Shown here: one piece after another, positions 14,418 to 17,032 of the stretch
How the letters are laid out: each line of letters opens with the position of its first letter
How positions within the stretch are numbered: position 1 is the stretch's first letter
Assembly: GCA_018896985.1 (NCBI GenBank)
Contig: JAHILQ010000012.1
Coordinates: 1 to 17,032 of the forward strand
DNA from: Nitrospinota bacterium
Lineage (GTDB): Bacteria; Nitrospirota; Thermodesulfovibrionia; Thermodesulfovibrionales; UBA1546
Reading direction: 5' to 3'
Length of the DNA: 17,032 bases
The notes under the pieces: model-generated
Told to the model about the DNA's origin: nothing
Databases searched by the model: none
The model's input: the letters and a program-made list of their open reading frames with translations, nothing else
Position numbers and translations under genes: made by a program

Positions 14418-15109
14418 TGCCAAAACCGATAAAGAAAAAGATCGTAAAGAAAACAACATTCGGGTCAGATGCAAGCGGAACTCTTTCAAGACTGAAAAAA
14501 TCAGTTGATGAGAGAAAACGTTTCTTTATAACTGCAGTTGCTGCTGTTGTTTTATCAGTTATTGCAATCGGAGGCTTTTTTCTCTACAGCAATACCCAGA
14601 AAAACAAAGCTCAGAAGCTTGAATATGAAGCATACAAAATATACTACGGGCTTTATCAGAAACAGCCTGTTGCAAGCGAGGAGCGGTATAAAAAAGCAGC
14701 GGAGATATTCAGGAAGGCATACGACGTAAGAAAATCACCTGTATCCCTGTATTATATTGCGAACTGCAATTATGAACTTGGTAAATACGAAGAATCATTA
14801 AATGCGCTGAAGGATTTGAACCGGAAATTCCCTGATGATGAGAAGTTTGTCCCGCTTTCATATTATAAAATGGCGATGATCAGCCTGAAAAAAGGCAGCG
14901 CCGAAGAAGCCCTTAAATCTTTTGCCGTGCTTTACAATTATAAGACAGGAACATACAAAGACCTTGCTCTTATAGAATCAGGCAAGATACTTGAGGCTCA
15001 GGGCAAGGCAGAAGAGGCAAAGAAGAAATATGAAGAGCTTGTAAAAGACTTCCCTCAGTCTCCATTTGCCGAAGAGGCAAAGGCGAGGATTGAAAGGAAG
15101 AAGGGATAG
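14417..15109 (+). CDS. Membrane-anchored TPR protein
   Basis: Starts in TAATG overlapping the PHP stop. The first 35 residues are strongly basic (PKPIKKKIVKK, DERKR), then one membrane helix at about 36-57 (FFITAVAAVVLSVIAIGGFFLY), then a soluble helical part, presumably periplasmic given the positive N-terminus. The soluble part holds TPR-type helix pairs: about 105-125 (SLYYIANCNYELGKYEESLNAL), 145-160 (YYKMAMISLKKGSAEEALKSF) and 185-225 (ALIESGKILEAQGKAEEAKKKYEELVKDFPQSPFAEEAKARI). The layout is like YfgM or YbgF/CpoB-type proteins, which act as periplasmic chaperone or envelope scaffolds. Exact partners cannot be told. Length is 230 residues. It is the last gene of the purA run and faces the transglycosylase gene, 26 bases away. 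Confidence 0.8.
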   Translation: MPKPIKKKIVKKTTFGSDASGTLSRLKKSVDERKRFFITAVAAVVLSVIAIGGFFLYSNTQKNKAQKLEYEAYKIYYGLYQKQPVASEERYKKAAEIFRKAYDVRKSPVSLYYIANCNYELGKYEESLNALKDLNRKFPDDEKFVPLSYYKMAMISLKKGSAEEALKSFAVLYNYKTGTYKDLALIESGKILEAQGKAEEAKKKYEELVKDFPQSPFAEEAKARIERKKG

Positions 15110-15135
15110 AGGTTTCTTTACGCGGGGAGACACAA

Positions 15136-16428
15136 CTAATCGTTAACAACAGTCTTTTTCTTATTCAAGGCTGTAAGCAGCACCTTTTTATTGTTTGATT
15201 TCTTAGTTTTTACGGTCTTGGTTTTCTTTGATTTTTTATAGGATGCCTTTCTGTTTTCAAACCTGTCGTCTCTGTCAAGCTGGAATTTTTCTTTTGGAGG
15301 GAGATTTATTTCGGTTCCGGGCTGCAGGGGTTTTACTCTCTCCATTGAATTAAGCGCAAGAACTACCTTTACAGTTACTCCGGCTTTTTTGGCAATCTTC
15401 TCTATGGTGTCACCCTTTTTGACGGTATATGCAGCAACAGAGAATCTTTCATTTTCAGGAATCTCAGAAAGGTTTTTCTGGAAAATTTCCTTTGTCCCCG
15501 ATGGAATCCTGAGTATATAAACAGGCATGCCTGGAGGCGTACACCATCTTCTGAGTTCAGGGTTCAACTCTTTTATTGTCTCTATCGTGGTATCAGCGCA
15601 CTTTGCCGCAACCTCAAGGTCAATCGGCCCGTTTACCTTGACCTCATCGTAATTCAGCGGCTGATGATATTCAATGTTCATGAATCCGAATTCTTCAGGG
15701 TTAGCTGCGATTGTGCTTGCAGCGATAAATCTCGGGACATAGTTTTTTGTCTCGCTTTTTATATGGCGGGTATTCAGCAATGGCCAGTAATCATCGCTCT
15801 TGGAGCGTTTTAATGCCTTCATTATCCTGCCTTCGCCTGCATTGTATGCAGCCATTGCAAGGTTCCATGAACCGAACATCTCATAAAGGTCACTGAGATA
15901 ATTTGCCGCTGCCGCTGTTGATTTTACCGGGTCTCTTCTTTCATCTCTCCACCAGTCTATTACAAGACCGTATCTTTTCGCGGTTGCAGAAATAAACTGC
16001 CATGGCCCCACTGCCCTCGCAACTGAATACGCATAGGGATTAAAACCGCTCTCTATCAGGGAAAGGAATACTATATCCTCAGGGACGTTTTTGTTTTTAA
16101 GTATTTCTTTCATCAGTTCCAGATATTTACCTGAACGGCTCAGCCACATGGCAAATCTTTCCCTTATCCTCTCGGTAAAGAGGGCTGTACTCTTCTCTAC
16201 CGCCTTTACTGCCACAGGGTTTGATTTGTACGGGACGATTTCAGGTTCTGCTGCTGCGGGTTTAATTTCCACTTCAGTTTTTATGACAGGCTCTGCATTT
16301 TCAGGTGTCTTTTCTGGAACTACCTGCTGGCTGTCCGCAGGTTTTTCCTGTGGAGTCCCAGAGGCATAAAGCGGCGCAAACAAAAACAATATAGAGAACA
16401 AAACAGCAAACAAACGTAAGTTACCCAT
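15136..16428 (-). CDS. mltD: Lytic transglycosylase with LysM domain (MltD-like)
   Basis: Cleaves the glycan strands of peptidoglycan in the periplasm. A signal peptide is clear (residues 1 to about 22; LFAVLFSILFLFAPLYA before SG), without the lipobox of E. coli MltD. A Pro/Glu/Val-rich linker runs to about 75. The SLT domain has catalytic Glu126 (SLIESGFNPYAYS), GPWQF at 141-145, and AAYNAGEGRI at 194-202. A degenerate LysM-like segment lies at about 266-310 and a clear LysM at 332-378 (AYTVKKGDTIEKIAKKAGVTVKVVLALN). The tail (about 393-430) is extremely Lys-rich, perhaps for contact with acidic wall polymers or DNA, and is unusual. Length 430. Its promoter lies in the shared region with parA; the ATG has no Shine-Dalgarno. 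The mltD symbol is by resemblance. Confidence 0.9.
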   Translation of the reverse strand: MGNLRLFAVLFSILFLFAPLYASGTPQEKPADSQQVVPEKTPENAEPVIKTEVEIKPAAAEPEIVPYKSNPVAVKAVEKSTALFTERIRERFAMWLSRSGKYLELMKEILKNKNVPEDIVFLSLIESGFNPYAYSVARAVGPWQFISATAKRYGLVIDWWRDERRDPVKSTAAAANYLSDLYEMFGSWNLAMAAYNAGEGRIMKALKRSKSDDYWPLLNTRHIKSETKNYVPRFIAASTIAANPEEFGFMNIEYHQPLNYDEVKVNGPIDLEVAAKCADTTIETIKELNPELRRWCTPPGMPVYILRIPSGTKEIFQKNLSEIPENERFSVAAYTVKKGDTIEKIAKKAGVTVKVVLALNSMERVKPLQPGTEINLPPKEKFQLDRDDRFENRKASYKKSKKTKTVKTKKSNNKKVLLTALNKKKTVVND

Positions 16429-16438
16429 AATTGGTTAA

Positions 16439-16466
16439 TTTTTACCTAACCTGATGTTTTTGTCAA
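16439..16466 (-). promoter_or_regulatory. Candidate promoter of the lytic transglycosylase gene
   Basis: On the minus strand a perfect -35 TTGACA (16466-16461) is followed after 16 bases by TAAAAA (16444-16439), four of six to the -10 consensus. The start of transcription would lie near 16431-16433, only 3-5 bases before the ATG at 16428. Confidence 0.5.
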
Positions 16467-16515
16467 GTAAAAGTTTTTACTATCCATATTCTTCTCCAAA
16501 ATCTCATAGTGAAAC

Positions 16516-16524
16516 TGGTATAAT
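16516..16524 (+). promoter_or_regulatory. Candidate extended -10 promoter of parA
   Basis: TGGTATAAT carries a perfect TATAAT (16519-16524) with the TG of an extended -10 element. There is no good -35 box, as is common for extended -10 promoters. Transcription would start near 16530-16532, leaving a leader of about 11 bases with no Shine-Dalgarno. Confidence 0.55.
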
Positions 16525-16541
16525 ACGAAAGCTTCCAGATT

Positions 16542-17032
16542 ATGGGTAAAATAATCGCAATAGCCAATCAGAAAGGCGGTGTTGGCAAGACCACGACTGC
16601 TGTAAATCTTGCTGCCTCTCTTGCCCTTGCAGAAAAAGATATCCTCATAATAGACACTGACCCTCAGGGAAATTCTACGAGCGGACTTGGCATATCAAGA
16701 GACAATACGGAGAAGACTCTTTATGATTTTTATTCCGAAAAGTGCAAGATAAGAGATACGATAAGGGAAACAGCAGTAGGTCATCTCGGCATTATCCCTT
16801 CAACAGTAGATCTCCTCGGCGTTGAGGTAGAGCTTGTCGGACGCGAAGGCAGGGAGCATATTCTTTCTCATGCGATAGCTGCCATACGCGATAAATACCG
16901 ATACATATTTATTGACTGTCCGCCTTCTCTCGGGCTTTTGACGCTTAATGCGCTTGTAGCCGCTGATTCTGTCCTTATTCCTGTGCAGTGCGAATACTAC
17001 GCGCTTGAAGGACTCGGCCTTCTGTCAAACAC
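16542..17032 (+). CDS. parA: Chromosome partitioning ATPase ParA/Soj (5' part)
   Basis: The gene runs off the window after about 163 codons. The N-terminus is a deviant Walker A motif, NQKGGVGKTTTAVNLAASLA (KGGVGKT at 11-17), with Asp40 in the switch motif DTDPQGNSTSGLG and a Walker B strand YIFIDCPPSLGLLTLNAL, then VLIPVQCEYYALEGL. This is the standard Soj/ParA set for chromosome segregation: ATP-bound dimers on the nucleoid are displaced by ParB at parS. There is no N-terminal helix-turn-helix domain, so it belongs to the short chromosomal type. ParB would be expected just beyond the window. It starts at an ATG with no ribosome binding site but a strong extended -10 box 18 bases upstream. 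Confidence 0.96.
   Translation, partial: MGKIIAIANQKGGVGKTTTAVNLAASLALAEKDILIIDTDPQGNSTSGLGISRDNTEKTLYDFYSEKCKIRDTIRETAVGHLGIIPSTVDLLGVEVELVGREGREHILSHAIAAIRDKYRYIFIDCPPSLGLLTLNALVAADSVLIPVQCEYYALEGLGLLSN

Larger units (their letters stand above)
16421..16549. repeat. 11-bp inverted repeat at both divergent start codons
   Basis: TTACCCATAAT (16421-16431) and ATTATGGGTAA (16539-16549) are exact reverse complements, each holding the ATG of one of the two divergent genes. Similarity extends to TGG / CCA with one extra base on the parA side. The repeats enclose the whole ~110-base intergenic region and both candidate promoters. Confidence 0.65.

Overview
The window reads as a chromosomal segment of a Gram-negative bacterium of moderate GC. 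It carries an outer-envelope type lytic transglycosylase with a signal peptide, chromosomal ParA, UvrC, SerA and PurA. The overall flavour (AGG/AGA arginine codons, many short dispersed repeats, an ORF6N gene, this R-M family) suggests an uncultivated Nitrospirota / Thermodesulfovibrionia-like lineage. That placement is inference from gene style only; no marker here settles it.

Layout. Positions 3-137 are the tail of a membrane protein, possibly a cation exchanger. Then come uvrC (205-2025) and a PfkB-family sugar/nucleoside kinase (2035-2967). Positions 3058-8651 form an accessory, defence-type block: an internally deleted ORF6N gene, a short ORF resembling the tail of a YhcG/DUF1016 nuclease, a 1029-residue restriction-methyltransferase with an AT-rich specificity region, a 5'-truncated PD-(D/E)XK-type nuclease, an HNH endonuclease, and a PIN-domain toxin-antitoxin pair. 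Core genes resume with an aminoglycoside-phosphotransferase-like kinase (8714-9805), serA (9898-11475) and a close-packed run purA - small zinc-ribbon protein - comF - PHP phosphoesterase - TPR membrane protein (11591-15109). A LysM lytic transglycosylase runs the other way (15136-16428), and a ParA/Soj gene starts at 16542 and leaves the window.

How the genes fit together. The core genes cover DNA repair (UvrC), serine synthesis (SerA), AMP synthesis (PurA), envelope remodelling (transglycosylase) and chromosome partition (ParA). They are a housekeeping neighbourhood rather than one pathway. The accessory block looks like a scarred defence island: at least two genes have lost segments, and the R-M gene is a compositional mosaic.

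Most notable signals. (1) The same 21-bp palindromic repeat sits in frame twice inside uvrC, each copy adding Val-Val-Asp-Ser-Thr-Leu-Arg. (2) A different repeat (heptamer array plus hairpin) sits in frame inside the kinase gene between its catalytic and metal-binding motifs. (3) A third, GC-rich palindrome sits just upstream of purA. (4) The divergent transglycosylase/parA start codons lie in an 11-bp perfect inverted repeat, with promoter-like elements that predict almost leaderless mRNAs. I see no CRISPR array, tRNA, rRNA or complete insertion sequence. No stretch over 300 bases lacks a gene.
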